Origin: Bordetella parapertussis
GTDB taxonomy: Bacteria > Pseudomonadota > Gammaproteobacteria > Burkholderiales > Burkholderiaceae_B
Reading direction: 5' to 3'
Assembly: GCA_945868195.1 (NCBI GenBank)
Contig: CAMBLP010000046.1
Coordinates: 1-13,850, forward strand
Length of the DNA stretch: 13,850 bases
Positions 6,395-13,850 of this stretch are shown piece after piece. Position numbers and translations under genes: made by a program. The notes under the pieces were generated by a model, which was not told where the DNA came from, did not search any database, and saw nothing but the letters and a program-made list of their open reading frames with translations. Within the stretch, counting starts at the first letter, position 1; every line of letters starts with the position of its first letter.

Positions 6395-7283
6395 GAAACA
6401 CTTTCCTAAGCAAGGTGGCATACGCAGCAACAATCAAGAATGTCAATACTGTCAACGTCACGATAATCGCTGCACCGAAGGGAAAATTCAACTGAATCAG
6501 TAATTGCTCCGCAGCAACTTGCGAAATCATTGAAGACGAAGGAGAGCCAAGCATTAGCGGCGTGACATAGGCGCTCATACTCAAGGCGAAGGTCAGAACA
6601 GTTCCTCCAAACACTCCCGGCAAACTTAAAGGCAGCGTGATTTTGGAAAAGGTCTGCCATGCATTCCCGCCCAATGATAACGAAGCTTCTTTAAGCGAGC
6701 TTGGTTGTCGTAGTAGAGAGCTATAGATTGGCAGTACCATGAAAGGGATTGAGAAATGCACGAGTCCGATCACGATGGCGACTTCAGAATACATTAGCCT
6801 CAAGGGCTTATCCATCAAACCTATGCCTTGAATCAATGAATTCAGAGCGCCTTTGTCGGCTAGCACGACCACCCAACCATAGTTACGTACGATCAAGCTC
6901 GATGCAAGCGAAATAAAGATCACCAATAAAATAATCGTCCTGATTGAGGACTTTAATCTCAGCAGTAATAGAGCAATCGGGTAGGAAAGCAGCAGTGTAA
7001 TTGCCACTGTCAGCAACGACATACGGAATGTTCGCTCCATGACTCTGCCAATACGGGCGCTAGACCATGTCTTGATGTACTGATGCAACGTCAAGCCTTC
7101 ACCGGCTTGGGCATCGATAGAAGAATATTGAAAACTTTCCCGTAACATATTGGCAAACGGGATGACATAAAAAATAATCAAAAATACAAGCAGCGGCGCG
7201 AGCAGGAACAACGCACCTGAGTAGCGAGACCAGAAACTGTCTCGCGATCCCGTTATGAGTGCTGTAGTAGTGCGTTGTTCCAT
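6381..7283 (-). CDS. ABC transporter permease, PotB type
   Basis: The first inner-membrane permease, 300 residues. A long hydrophobic N-terminal segment (about 24-45) is followed by a periplasmic stretch, then five more hydrophobic segments. The EAA loop is at about 199-223 (EASLSLGGNAWQ, ITLPLSLPG). The segment YVIPFANMLRESF after the first membrane span is typical of PotB-like permeases. The ATG lies 26 bases after the stop of the solute-binding protein gene. The order receptor, PotB, PotC, PotA is a complete importer cassette. Confidence 0.92.
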   Translation of the reverse strand: MEQRTTTALITGSRDSFWSRYSGALFLLAPLLVFLIIFYVIPFANMLRESFQYSSIDAQAGEGLTLHQYIKTWSSARIGRVMERTFRMSLLTVAITLLLSYPIALLLLRLKSSIRTIILLVIFISLASSLIVRNYGWVVVLADKGALNSLIQGIGLMDKPLRLMYSEVAIVIGLVHFSIPFMVLPIYSSLLRQPSSLKEASLSLGGNAWQTFSKITLPLSLPGVFGGTVLTFALSMSAYVTPLMLGSPSSSMISQVAAEQLLIQLNFPFGAAIIVTLTVLTFLIVAAYATLLRKVFRADV

Positions 7284-7309
7284 CTTAAGAGCCGTTTTTA
7301 TCGCGATGA

Positions 7310-8392
7310 TTAGCTAAACACTTCGTTCCACATTTCTGTGATTTTGGAACGATTTTTCGACAAAAATCCCCAATCAGCATATGTAGTGTTACCTGCGGGC
7401 CCAAGGAGTTTTTCAGTTTCAGCCGAAGGCTTGATATCCACGTGGGCACAACGTGCACGCAGTACATTATCAATCTTTTGCTGAAAATCTTTCTCTAAGC
7501 TCATGTTGATGTACTGATTAGCAAGCTCAACATTTTTTGCATTAGTCGGCATGTTAAAGCCAACAATTTCACCTTGCTTACCCTCTTTTAGATTGACTGC
7601 AGGGTAAATAGGCGCACCCTTGGCAACCAGCGGAGCGGCAAACGCCAAATAAAATGGGACCAGAGGAACTTCACCGCTTTGTAAAAGCTGAAGTGCCTGC
7701 GGAGCATCGGCATAAACCCTCACATTGTTCTTCTTGAGTTTCGCCAATTCGCGAATACCTGCTTCGTATTCATATTGAGCCTGAGCGAGTGGCTTGCCGG
7801 TTGCAATTTGAGCCGCAGTCACCACCATTCTGACACCGTTGTTCCAAGTAATGGGTGGGATCGCGATCCTGCCCTTGTTGGAAGGCTCCCAGAGTTCCGC
7901 CCATGAAGTTGGAGGTTTCTTTTGCTGATTCGTATTGTAGAAAATAGTATTCATCGCATCGAGCATGCCCGCCGAAAACCCGTCGGCTACGTCAAACTCC
8001 TTGCTCATAGACTTCCAGTTAGGAATTTTTGAGCGATCAATTTGACGCAATAGTCCGTTATCTCGCGCCAGAAAAACGCCAGCTTCTGAGAATTGCATGA
8101 GGTCAGGCGGGTTATCTTTTTGAGTGCGCAACATGGCGAGCATATTGCCCGTTACTGACTGTTGAATATTGAGCTTGGCGCCGGTTTCTTTTTCAAACTT
8201 TGGATTTAATTCATCGATCCAAAGTTTAGCGAGCAAGCCTTGATTCAAGATCACTGTCAGTGAGCCCGCGGCACGTGCGGAAGTTGTAATCCAAGGTCCA
8301 GCTCCCGCGACCAGGCCGAGGGAAATACCTTTAAGAATCTGTCGACGACTGAGTCGACTCGTGACAGGGTCTTTCTTATTTAACGATTTCAT
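7310..8392 (-). CDS. Extracellular solute-binding protein (PotD-like), Tat signal
   Basis: The periplasmic receptor of the neighbouring ABC importer, 360 residues. The N-terminus is a twin-arginine signal: SRRQILK at 15-21, a hydrophobic stretch GISLGLVAGAG, and a likely cut after ARA (residue 41), so the protein is probably exported folded. Mature-protein features of the family are LTVILNQG at the start, PPDLMQFSEAG, TIFYNTNQ, PTSWAELW and GRIAIPP. The ATG has AAGGAG seven bases upstream. It begins 45 bases after the CoA ligase stop and leads the transporter cassette. The PotD/AfuA-type receptor class covers polyamines, opines, phosphonates, amino-acid derivatives and iron, so the ligand is uncertain. 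Confidence 0.93.
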   Translation of the reverse strand: MKSLNKKDPVTSRLSRRQILKGISLGLVAGAGPWITTSARAAGSLTVILNQGLLAKLWIDELNPKFEKETGAKLNIQQSVTGNMLAMLRTQKDNPPDLMQFSEAGVFLARDNGLLRQIDRSKIPNWKSMSKEFDVADGFSAGMLDAMNTIFYNTNQQKKPPTSWAELWEPSNKGRIAIPPITWNNGVRMVVTAAQIATGKPLAQAQYEYEAGIRELAKLKKNNVRVYADAPQALQLLQSGEVPLVPFYLAFAAPLVAKGAPIYPAVNLKEGKQGEIVGFNMPTNAKNVELANQYINMSLEKDFQQKIDNVLRARCAHVDIKPSAETEKLLGPAGNTTYADWGFLSKNRSKITEMWNEVFS

Positions 8393-8437
8393 GGTTGCTC
8401 TCCTTAGGTATATTGTTCAAATCATGTGTTCGGACAC

Positions 8438-10099
8438 TTAAACATCAATAGCATCAACCGCGCCCGAACGTTTGCGCAGTTCAAACTTTTGGATTTTTCC
8501 TGTCGATGTTTTGGGCAATTCGCCAAACTCGATTCCACCAGGCACTTTGAAGCCAGCCAAATATTTCTTGCAGTGCGCAATAAGTTCTTCAATACTGGCT
8601 TGAGCGCCTGGCTTGAGCTCAATGAATGCGCAAGGTGTTTCCCCCCACTTTGGATGAGGCTTGGCAACGACTGCGACCGCAAAGACTGCTGGATGCTTAT
8701 ATAAAACGTCTTCAATCTCGATGCTAGAGATATTTTCACCACCTGAAATAATGACGTCTTTACTACGGTCTTTGATCTTGATGTATCCATCAGGAAACCG
8801 AACCCCCAAGTCACCCGAGCGAAACCATCCACCAGCGAACGCCGCTTCAGTGGCCTTTTTGTTGCGAAGATACCCCTTCATTCCCATATTTCCACGCAAA
8901 ACTATTTCACCAATAGTCTCTCCGTCTCGCGGAACGGGCTTGAGCGTTTCAGGGTTGACGACGTCAGCCCCCGCCTGCAAGTGATAACGTACCCCTTGCC
9001 GCGCATTGAAAACGGCGCGCTCAGCTACAGGTAATTTGTCCCAATCTTCTTGAGGAGAACACACGGTGCACGGACCGTACACTTCGGTCAGACCATAGAC
9101 ATGGGTCAGCGTGATTCCAAGAGACTCCATACTTTCTATCAAGGTTGCTGAGGGTGCAGCCCCAGCGACCATCGCCCGAACTCGACGCCCGTTTAGCTTG
9201 CTTACACCTTCTTTTTTAATAGCTTCTGGTGCATTCACAAGCATGCTATGCACAATAGGCGCGCCACAAAAATGTGTGACTTCGTATTCATTGATGGCAC
9301 GAAACACTGCTTCAGGCGAGACTTTGCGCAAGCAAACATTTACACCACCTCGGGCTGCGATCGCCCAAGGATAAGTCCAGCCGTTGCAATGAAACATCGG
9401 CAGAGTCCACAAATACACCGCATGCGTTGGTAAATCCCACTCTAGAATATTGCTAATCGCAGCAAGATGGGCGCCACGATGAGAGTACACAACACCCTTA
9501 GGCTCACCGGTCGTGCCAGAGGTGTAGTTCAGCGTGATGGCATCCCACTCGTCACCTGCAAAATGAATGGGTTGCTCTGCAGCGCGCGCAGCCTGAGCCG
9601 CAAGCAAAGACTCATATTCGTAAGCACCTATCCGTTGACCATCCCCCTGATATTGTGAGTCATCAATATCAATCACGATTGGTTGCATGTCTGAACGAGC
9701 GATTGCATCCTGCATCACTTTTGAAAATTCTCGATCGACCAAAACAACTTTAGCTTGAGCGTGATTCAGCATATAGGTCAGACTCGCAGCATCCAACCTC
9801 GTATTGAGCGTATTGAGTACTGCGCCAATCGCCGGTACGCCAAAATGGCTTTCTATCATTTCTGGCGTGTTGGCAAGCATTGCGGTGACTGTATCGCCTT
9901 TTTGAACACCCAACGCTAGCAGTGCATGCGCGAGCTGCATACTACGCTGAAAAGTCTGCGCCCAGTTTCTGCGTACAGAACCATGAATCACTGCTGTTCG
10001 TTCGGGGAAAACTTCGGCGGCTCGAAAGATAAAGTCAACGGGCGTCAGTGCCGCGAAGTTTGCCGAGGTTTTAGGCAGGTCTTGTTCATAAATATTCAT
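8438..10099 (-). CDS. AMP-forming acyl-CoA ligase (ANL superfamily)
   Basis: A 553-residue adenylate-forming ligase that activates a carboxylic acid with ATP and couples it to CoA. Motifs are the P-loop-like YTSGTTGEPKG (192-202), LPMFHCNGWTYPW, the A5 motif VYGLTEVYGP, SGDLGVRFPDGY and the hinge KIKDRSKDVI with GGENISS. The catalytic lysine of the C-terminal domain is Lys535 in PKTSTGKIQKFELR. The HCNGW form with GGVNVCLRK resembles the group containing 3-methylmercaptopropionyl-CoA ligase (DmdB) and related short/medium-chain ligases; that is a resemblance, not proof of substrate. Its ATG overlaps the preceding dioxygenase gene by four bases, so it likely activates an acid made in that step (inference). 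With the CoA transferase and dehydrogenase it forms a CoA-thioester module. Confidence 0.94.
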   Translation of the reverse strand: MNIYEQDLPKTSANFAALTPVDFIFRAAEVFPERTAVIHGSVRRNWAQTFQRSMQLAHALLALGVQKGDTVTAMLANTPEMIESHFGVPAIGAVLNTLNTRLDAASLTYMLNHAQAKVVLVDREFSKVMQDAIARSDMQPIVIDIDDSQYQGDGQRIGAYEYESLLAAQAARAAEQPIHFAGDEWDAITLNYTSGTTGEPKGVVYSHRGAHLAAISNILEWDLPTHAVYLWTLPMFHCNGWTYPWAIAARGGVNVCLRKVSPEAVFRAINEYEVTHFCGAPIVHSMLVNAPEAIKKEGVSKLNGRRVRAMVAGAAPSATLIESMESLGITLTHVYGLTEVYGPCTVCSPQEDWDKLPVAERAVFNARQGVRYHLQAGADVVNPETLKPVPRDGETIGEIVLRGNMGMKGYLRNKKATEAAFAGGWFRSGDLGVRFPDGYIKIKDRSKDVIISGGENISSIEIEDVLYKHPAVFAVAVVAKPHPKWGETPCAFIELKPGAQASIEELIAHCKKYLAGFKVPGGIEFGELPKTSTGKIQKFELRKRSGAVDAIDV

Positions 10100-11208
10100 G
10101 ATGTGATTTGATCTCGATCTAAATATACTCGACAGGCAATTTTGTGTTCAGCGCACAAACGCTCTTCGAAGGCTCTTATTTCCGGGGTAATGCCAATGCC
10201 GCGAAATCCACCTCGCAGGGCGTGCGTTGAAGTGTCTTTATAAGCAATTTTCCATAAATCAGGAAGGGGCTGACCTTCTGGCAAAGAGATCCATAGACGC
10301 AAGAGATGACGTCTACGCTCAGGCTCCGGAAAATCTTCATATTCTGTTCGGGCATGGAGAACAACATGGTTATTCAGAAATTGAAAATCACCTTGCTGTA
10401 AGTCCATGTGATAGCAGATTTCCTCACTTGCCAATAATGCATCAAACAAGTCAAGTGCTTCCGTTTGCAAAGCACTCAATCGAGGAACATCATCAAATGT
10501 AATTTGTGCGCCAGTTATGTGGTTGCGAATGTGGCGACAAGCAAAACGACCATTCTTGAATCCAACAATCGAAGCTTGATAGTAAGGCGTCTCTTCGGGC
10601 GCATGCTCACCTTGCCGACTAAAATAAAAAGGCTCGGTCAATACTCGAGCTAAATCAGGCCTCCGACGCTCAAGCGCCTGATACGCGCTCAATGAGCTCG
10701 ATATCAAGCTTTTTCCGCCACTTTTAGCCATATGCAAGCACATTAATCCCACAACATCGCTGCCATCTGCATGGAAATCTAGTTTTGAGTTGGTGTTGTA
10801 GCCACGACCTGTACCGCCTCGATATGTCCCACCGGTATTCATCACATCGGAGACAAATTGACTTTGCTTGCCTTGAGGGCGAGGCACGCCGATATGTAGG
10901 CCCATACACCAGAACAAAGTACGCATCTCTTCCTTTGTCCAACGCGAGACAGGAAAGCCTCGTAACAAGCACAAACCAAAGCCGGTTTGCGTGGCTTGTA
11001 CAGTTCGGTCCAGTAGGTTCCGAATGACGGGCGTTAAAGGAAAGTCCGCGGCAGACAATTCGAACGCCGTCTTCCCCAGCATCAAAACATGGCGCAAACT
11101 CGACTCGAGTTCTTCAATCTCTTGTTCGGTCAGCAAATGCATCCATGATTTGTCATTTTCTAAATGCTGTCGATTCCAGCCCAGTGGCACGGAGGATGTC
11201 TGGTTCAT
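10096..11208 (-). CDS. TauD/TfdA-like Fe(II)/2-oxoglutarate dioxygenase, larger divergent type
   Basis: A 370-residue protein of the TauD/TfdA fold, nearly 100 residues longer than the other dioxygenase of this window. The iron HxD pair is His146/Asp148 in LDFHADGSD; the distal His is His285 in NNHVVLHART; arginines near 300-304 (RRRHLLRLW) are placed to bind 2-oxoglutarate. GFGLCLLRGFPV (76-87) and FQFLNNH are typical of the gamma-butyrobetaine/TauD superfamily. The extra length is mostly an N-terminal region before residue 75 and a C-terminal extension after residue 310. No clear ribosome site is seen before the ATG. It is the first gene after the GntR regulator and overlaps the CoA ligase gene (ATGA). 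The fold and iron site are well supported; the substrate is unknown. Confidence 0.9.
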   Translation of the reverse strand: MNQTSSVPLGWNRQHLENDKSWMHLLTEQEIEELESSLRHVLMLGKTAFELSAADFPLTPVIRNLLDRTVQATQTGFGLCLLRGFPVSRWTKEEMRTLFWCMGLHIGVPRPQGKQSQFVSDVMNTGGTYRGGTGRGYNTNSKLDFHADGSDVVGLMCLHMAKSGGKSLISSSLSAYQALERRRPDLARVLTEPFYFSRQGEHAPEETPYYQASIVGFKNGRFACRHIRNHITGAQITFDDVPRLSALQTEALDLFDALLASEEICYHMDLQQGDFQFLNNHVVLHARTEYEDFPEPERRRHLLRLWISLPEGQPLPDLWKIAYKDTSTHALRGGFRGIGITPEIRAFEERLCAEHKIACRVYLDRDQITS

Positions 11209-11240
11209 GATGATTTCTTATAGCAATGATTAAGTTGCCC

Positions 11241-11260
11241 TGATAACCGATATGTTGTCA
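11241..11260. promoter_or_regulatory. Imperfect inverted repeat, possible GntR operator
   Basis: TGATAAC and GTTGTCA flank a six-base centre, with six of seven outer positions symmetrical. It lies between the regulator gene and the dioxygenase gene and overlaps the regulator's stop codon. GntR proteins often bind short, imperfect repeats near their own operon, but this one was found by eye and has no second copy that I could see. Confidence 0.25.
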
Positions 11261-12016
11261 TAGCCCTATTTGATCTCTGTGGAACACTTCGCGGTAGGAA
11301 AAGCGATCTGCGGGATGAATGTTATATGCCTGCTCAATGAGATCGCCACGTTCGTCAAAATAGCGTCGGCTCACTAAGAGAGCGGGCGCACGCGCAGTGG
11401 TTTTCAAGCGATCAACCAACTTTGCGTTCAAGGTCACTGCGCCGATTTCCTGCTCAACTCGAGTAATTTTCACGCCAAACTCTTTTTCCAAGATGGCGTA
11501 AATGGGTTGCTTTGTACGGGCGAGAATCCCCGTGACTGAACGCAAGCGCGGAGCAATGAACACTTCGGTGTGACAGATTGGCAAACGCTTATCACGTGCA
11601 AATCGTAAACCCTCTACATGGAGCCAGGTTTCGCGCGGTGAGACTTGCAGTTGATTGGCAAGCTTGGCAGTCAGCTCAATGATTTTTTTACTATCTACGA
11701 CTAAGGTCGTTTCGTCTGCATATTGTTGCAAATCCGCCAGACCCGACATTGTTTGCGTATAACGCACATCCACCGGTGCCGCCTGAACACGACTCCCTAC
11801 GCCAGCCTGACGCACAACCAAACCCTGTTGCACAAGTAGCTTGACCGCTTCGCGGGCAGTAAACCGTGACACTCCAAACTGATCGCATAATTCAAACTCA
11901 GTGGGCAAGAGCGTACCAATTGAGTAGCGACCCGATTCGATTTCGCGCATCAGCGTCGTGGCTACTTGGACATAGCGCGGCTTGGACCCGAGGGTGGCAC
12001 TGGCCAACGAACTCAT
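11258..12016 (-). CDS. GntR-family (HutC/UTRA-type) transcriptional regulator
   Basis: A 252-residue regulator with an N-terminal winged helix (about 14-80): PRYVQVATTLMREIESGRY, LLPTEFELCDQFGVSRFTAREAV and the wing GLVVRQAGVGSRV. The C-terminal UTRA ligand-binding domain (about 95-245) shows TWLHVEGLRFA, LPICHTEVFIAP, an IYAILEKEFGVKI stretch and LLVSRRYFDERGDLIEQA. Such proteins usually repress catabolic genes until a small molecule binds the UTRA domain. The gene overlaps the CoA transferase stop by ATGA, with GGGAG about 11 bases upstream, and is followed by the dioxygenase after 49 bases, so it sits inside the operon it probably controls. Confidence 0.94.
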   Translation of the reverse strand: MSSLASATLGSKPRYVQVATTLMREIESGRYSIGTLLPTEFELCDQFGVSRFTAREAVKLLVQQGLVVRQAGVGSRVQAAPVDVRYTQTMSGLADLQQYADETTLVVDSKKIIELTAKLANQLQVSPRETWLHVEGLRFARDKRLPICHTEVFIAPRLRSVTGILARTKQPIYAILEKEFGVKITRVEQEIGAVTLNAKLVDRLKTTARAPALLVSRRYFDERGDLIEQAYNIHPADRFSYREVFHRDQIGL

Positions 12017-13203
12017 ATGACAGCATGCTCCCGAAGAAACTGAATCTGCTGATCGGATAGCCCAGCTTGTTTGAGCAGATCTTGCGTATGCTCACCGAGT
12101 GCAGGCGCAGCATTCGTGGGAACTGTCTCACCTGGGCAGCGAATAGGTGCAGCCACGCCTGCAACTGACAAGCCGTCAGGAGATATCGCATTGATCACCC
12201 CTTGGCGGGAATGAACAAACGGGTTATCTAATGCCTGCGCGACGTCGTAGACTGGTGAAGCGGGTACGACGCCTTCGAATTTTTTCATCCAGTTATTGGT
12301 CGTATCAGTCAAAAATACCGTTTCCAAGGTTTCATTGAACTGCGATCTATTTGTTAATCGATCTTTGAACGTTTTAAACTCTGAGCGTGCCGACCACTCT
12401 GGATGGCCCATCTTTTCAGCGAGGATCGGCCAGAACTTTTCTTTATTGCACATAATAAATATCCAGCCATCTTGGGTCTTGTACAACTGACTAGGCACAA
12501 GCGACGGATGCGCCGAACGCGGCGCTCGTCCGGTGACATGCCCACCGTTCAGATACCACGTCGCCAAATATGCAAGGTTATGCATCGCCACATCGAAAAG
12601 ACTCACATCAATGTCACGACCATGCCCAGCCGTTCGCGCACCAAGCACAGCGGATACCAAGGCCAGAGCCGCAGTGGTTCCTGTCATCAGGTCGATCATG
12701 GACAACCCAAAGCGGACCGGAGGACCATCAGGTTCGCCGGTCAATGACAAGTAACCCGCCTCGGCCTGCATGAGATAGTCGTAACCTGGCCAATTCGCAC
12801 GCTGGCCCTCTCTTCCGTAAGCCGATAGGTGTGCGCAAACAATATCTGCTCGAATATGTTTGAGTGCGCTATAAGTCAAACCCATCTTTTCAGGCAAATC
12901 GCCACGCAGGTTGTTAAACACTGCATCGGCATCCTTAACAAGAGCATGAAGTGCTGCTTTGCCTTCGGGATGTTTCAAATCAAGCTTGATACTCTTTTTA
13001 TTCCGATTGAAAGCCTGAAAGAAATGACTATTGTCCTTTCCAAAAAAATGGGGGCCAACGTTACGGCCGACGTCGCCGCCATCATGTGGATTTTCGATCT
13101 TGATGACCTCAGCACCTAAGTCTGCAAGGTGTTGAGTGCCAAAGGGTCCCGCACCATACTGCTCGATTGCGATGATGCGAAGACCCGCTAACGGCATTGT
13201 CAT
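12013..13203 (-). CDS. CaiB/BaiF family III CoA transferase
   Basis: A class III CoA transferase of 396 residues, the normal length. These enzymes move CoA from one acyl-CoA to another carboxylic acid through an aspartyl-CoA intermediate in the cytoplasm. The catalytic Asp is Asp171 in LSMIDLMTG, after the family block YDYLMQAEAGYLSLTGEPDGPP. The N-terminus has LRIIAIEQYGAGPFGTQHLADLGAEVIKIE features and NRNKKSIKLDLK. The ATG at 13203 has AAGGA about eight bases upstream and overlaps the stop of the acyl-CoA dehydrogenase gene by four bases (ATGA). The pair CoA transferase plus acyl-CoA dehydrogenase recalls CaiB and CaiA of carnitine metabolism, but the same pair serves many acids in Burkholderiales. 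Confidence 0.95.
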   Translation of the reverse strand: MTMPLAGLRIIAIEQYGAGPFGTQHLADLGAEVIKIENPHDGGDVGRNVGPHFFGKDNSHFFQAFNRNKKSIKLDLKHPEGKAALHALVKDADAVFNNLRGDLPEKMGLTYSALKHIRADIVCAHLSAYGREGQRANWPGYDYLMQAEAGYLSLTGEPDGPPVRFGLSMIDLMTGTTAALALVSAVLGARTAGHGRDIDVSLFDVAMHNLAYLATWYLNGGHVTGRAPRSAHPSLVPSQLYKTQDGWIFIMCNKEKFWPILAEKMGHPEWSARSEFKTFKDRLTNRSQFNETLETVFLTDTTNNWMKKFEGVVPASPVYDVAQALDNPFVHSRQGVINAISPDGLSVAGVAAPIRCPGETVPTNAAPALGEHTQDLLKQAGLSDQQIQFLREHAVI

Positions 13204-13850
13204 GCGGGATTCCTTTCAATTAATTGCTTAGCGATGATGATGCGCTGCATTTCATTGGTTCCCTCTCCAATCACCAATAATGGCGCGTCGCGATACAAGC
13301 GCTCCACAATATATTCTTTCGAGTAGCCATATCCTCCGTGGATACGCATCGCATCAGAGCTATTTTCCACTGCTGCCTCAGTTGCAAAAAGCTTCGCCAT
13401 CCCTGCTTCCATGTCGCAGCGGGCACCGCGATCGTATGCTTGAGCGGCAGTCATCGTCAGCAACCGAGCCGCTTCAGTGCGAGTCGCCATATCACCCAAC
13501 TTTAATTGGATGGCTTGGTGTTCGCAAATGGGTTTACCAAACGTCTTGCGGATTTGTGAATAGCGTACCGATTCATCGAGTGCAGCTTGCGCTAATCCAA
13601 CCCCGCGGGCAGCGACATTAATACGACCGAGCTCCAGTCCACCCAAAATCATTTGCAGACCTTTGCCCTCGACGCCTCCGATCAATCTATTCTTGGAAAC
13701 CTTGTAATCGTTGAATACCAACTCGGCCGAATCGATCCCCTTGTAGCCCAGCTTTTCAAGCTTGCGACTGACTGTAAATCCTTCTCCCTTTTCCGCAATC
13801 AGCAAACTCATACCGCGATGACGAGGAGTTGTAGTGAGATCGGTTTTAAC
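13200..13850 (-). CDS. Acyl-CoA dehydrogenase, C-terminal part
   Basis: The C-terminal 216 residues of an FAD-dependent acyl-CoA dehydrogenase, which makes a 2,3-double bond in an acyl-CoA and passes electrons to ETF. The frame is open to the right edge, so the gene continues outside; an ATG at 13811 is internal, since the residues before it (KTDLTTTPRHRG) are normal family sequence. Roughly 170 residues are missing from a usual 380 to 390. Visible are the middle beta-domain end (LVFNDYKVSKNRLIG), RKTFGKPICEHQAIQLKLGDMA, the FAD-binding RIHGGYGYSKEY and the ending GEGTNEMQR, whose Glu is in the position of the catalytic base of medium-chain enzymes. It is the first visible gene of the cluster and overlaps the CoA transferase gene. 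Confidence 0.95.
   Translation of the reverse strand, partial: VKTDLTTTPRHRGMSLLIAEKGEGFTVSRKLEKLGYKGIDSAELVFNDYKVSKNRLIGGVEGKGLQMILGGLELGRINVAARGVGLAQAALDESVRYSQIRKTFGKPICEHQAIQLKLGDMATRTEAARLLTMTAAQAYDRGARCDMEAGMAKLFATEAAVENSSDAMRIHGGYGYSKEYIVERLYRDAPLLVIGEGTNEMQRIIIAKQLIERNPA

Noticed and set aside
7285..7473. A 62-codon - strand open frame between the permease and the solute-binding protein.
   Set aside because: It overlaps the real end of the solute-binding protein in another frame, has no family features and no ribosome site.
12403..12773. Several overlapping + strand open frames inside the CoA transferase gene, and similar ones inside other genes.
   Set aside because: They are antisense to conserved coding sequence, have no recognisable domains, and no ribosome sites worth noting.
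1..13850. CRISPR arrays, transposases, phage genes and tRNA or rRNA genes.
   Set aside because: No regularly spaced repeats, mobile-element proteins or RNA gene signatures were seen on either strand.

Overview
The window looks like a chromosomal catabolic region of a Burkholderiales bacterium with moderate GC (about half, judged by eye). The Alcaligenaceae or Burkholderiaceae are the likeliest families. This rests mainly on two separate Bug/TctC-type periplasmic binding proteins, which are greatly expanded in those families, next to CaiB/BaiF CoA transferase, acyl-CoA dehydrogenase and TauD/TfdA genes. The genus cannot be named from the sequence alone.

Layout. At the left edge, the 3' half of a Bug receptor gene lies on the + strand (1-477) and ends in a clear intrinsic terminator (502-531). 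Everything else is on the - strand, from the right edge back to 530. In order of transcription the genes are: acyl-CoA dehydrogenase (cut by the right edge), class III CoA transferase, GntR/UTRA regulator, a 370-residue TauD-like Fe(II)/2-oxoglutarate dioxygenase, AMP-forming acyl-CoA ligase, a Tat-exported solute-binding protein, two permeases and the ATPase of a spermidine/putrescine-type ABC importer, then three small genes for a cobalt-type nitrile hydratase/thiocyanate hydrolase-family enzyme. After a 110-bp gap come a second Bug receptor, a 274-residue TauD/TfdA dioxygenase and an SDR dehydrogenase. Most neighbours overlap by 4 to 14 bases or lie within 50 bases, so this is one long operon or two (split at the 110-bp gap). 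No stretch over 300 bases lacks a gene.

The most interesting part is 3179-4479. It is a three-subunit member of the nitrile hydratase family in which the usual beta subunit is split into an N-terminal half and a C-terminal half, followed by the metal-binding alpha-type subunit. The subunit order matches the architecture known for thiocyanate hydrolase. The alpha-type subunit has the cobalt-type claw CTLCSC and an unusual histidine/aspartate tail at its N-terminus. The two beta halves overlap by 8 bases and sit beside an A8 run, where loss of one A would fuse them into a protein of about 209 residues, close to an ordinary beta subunit. No cobalt-insertion activator and no amidase are visible here.

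Working model (inference): a GntR-controlled ABC importer brings in an organic, probably nitrogen-containing compound. The nitrile hydratase-like enzyme, a dioxygenase and a CoA ligase/CoA transferase/acyl-CoA dehydrogenase set then break it down. The Bug-TauD-SDR group may be a second uptake-and-oxidation module. The true substrate cannot be read from the sequence.
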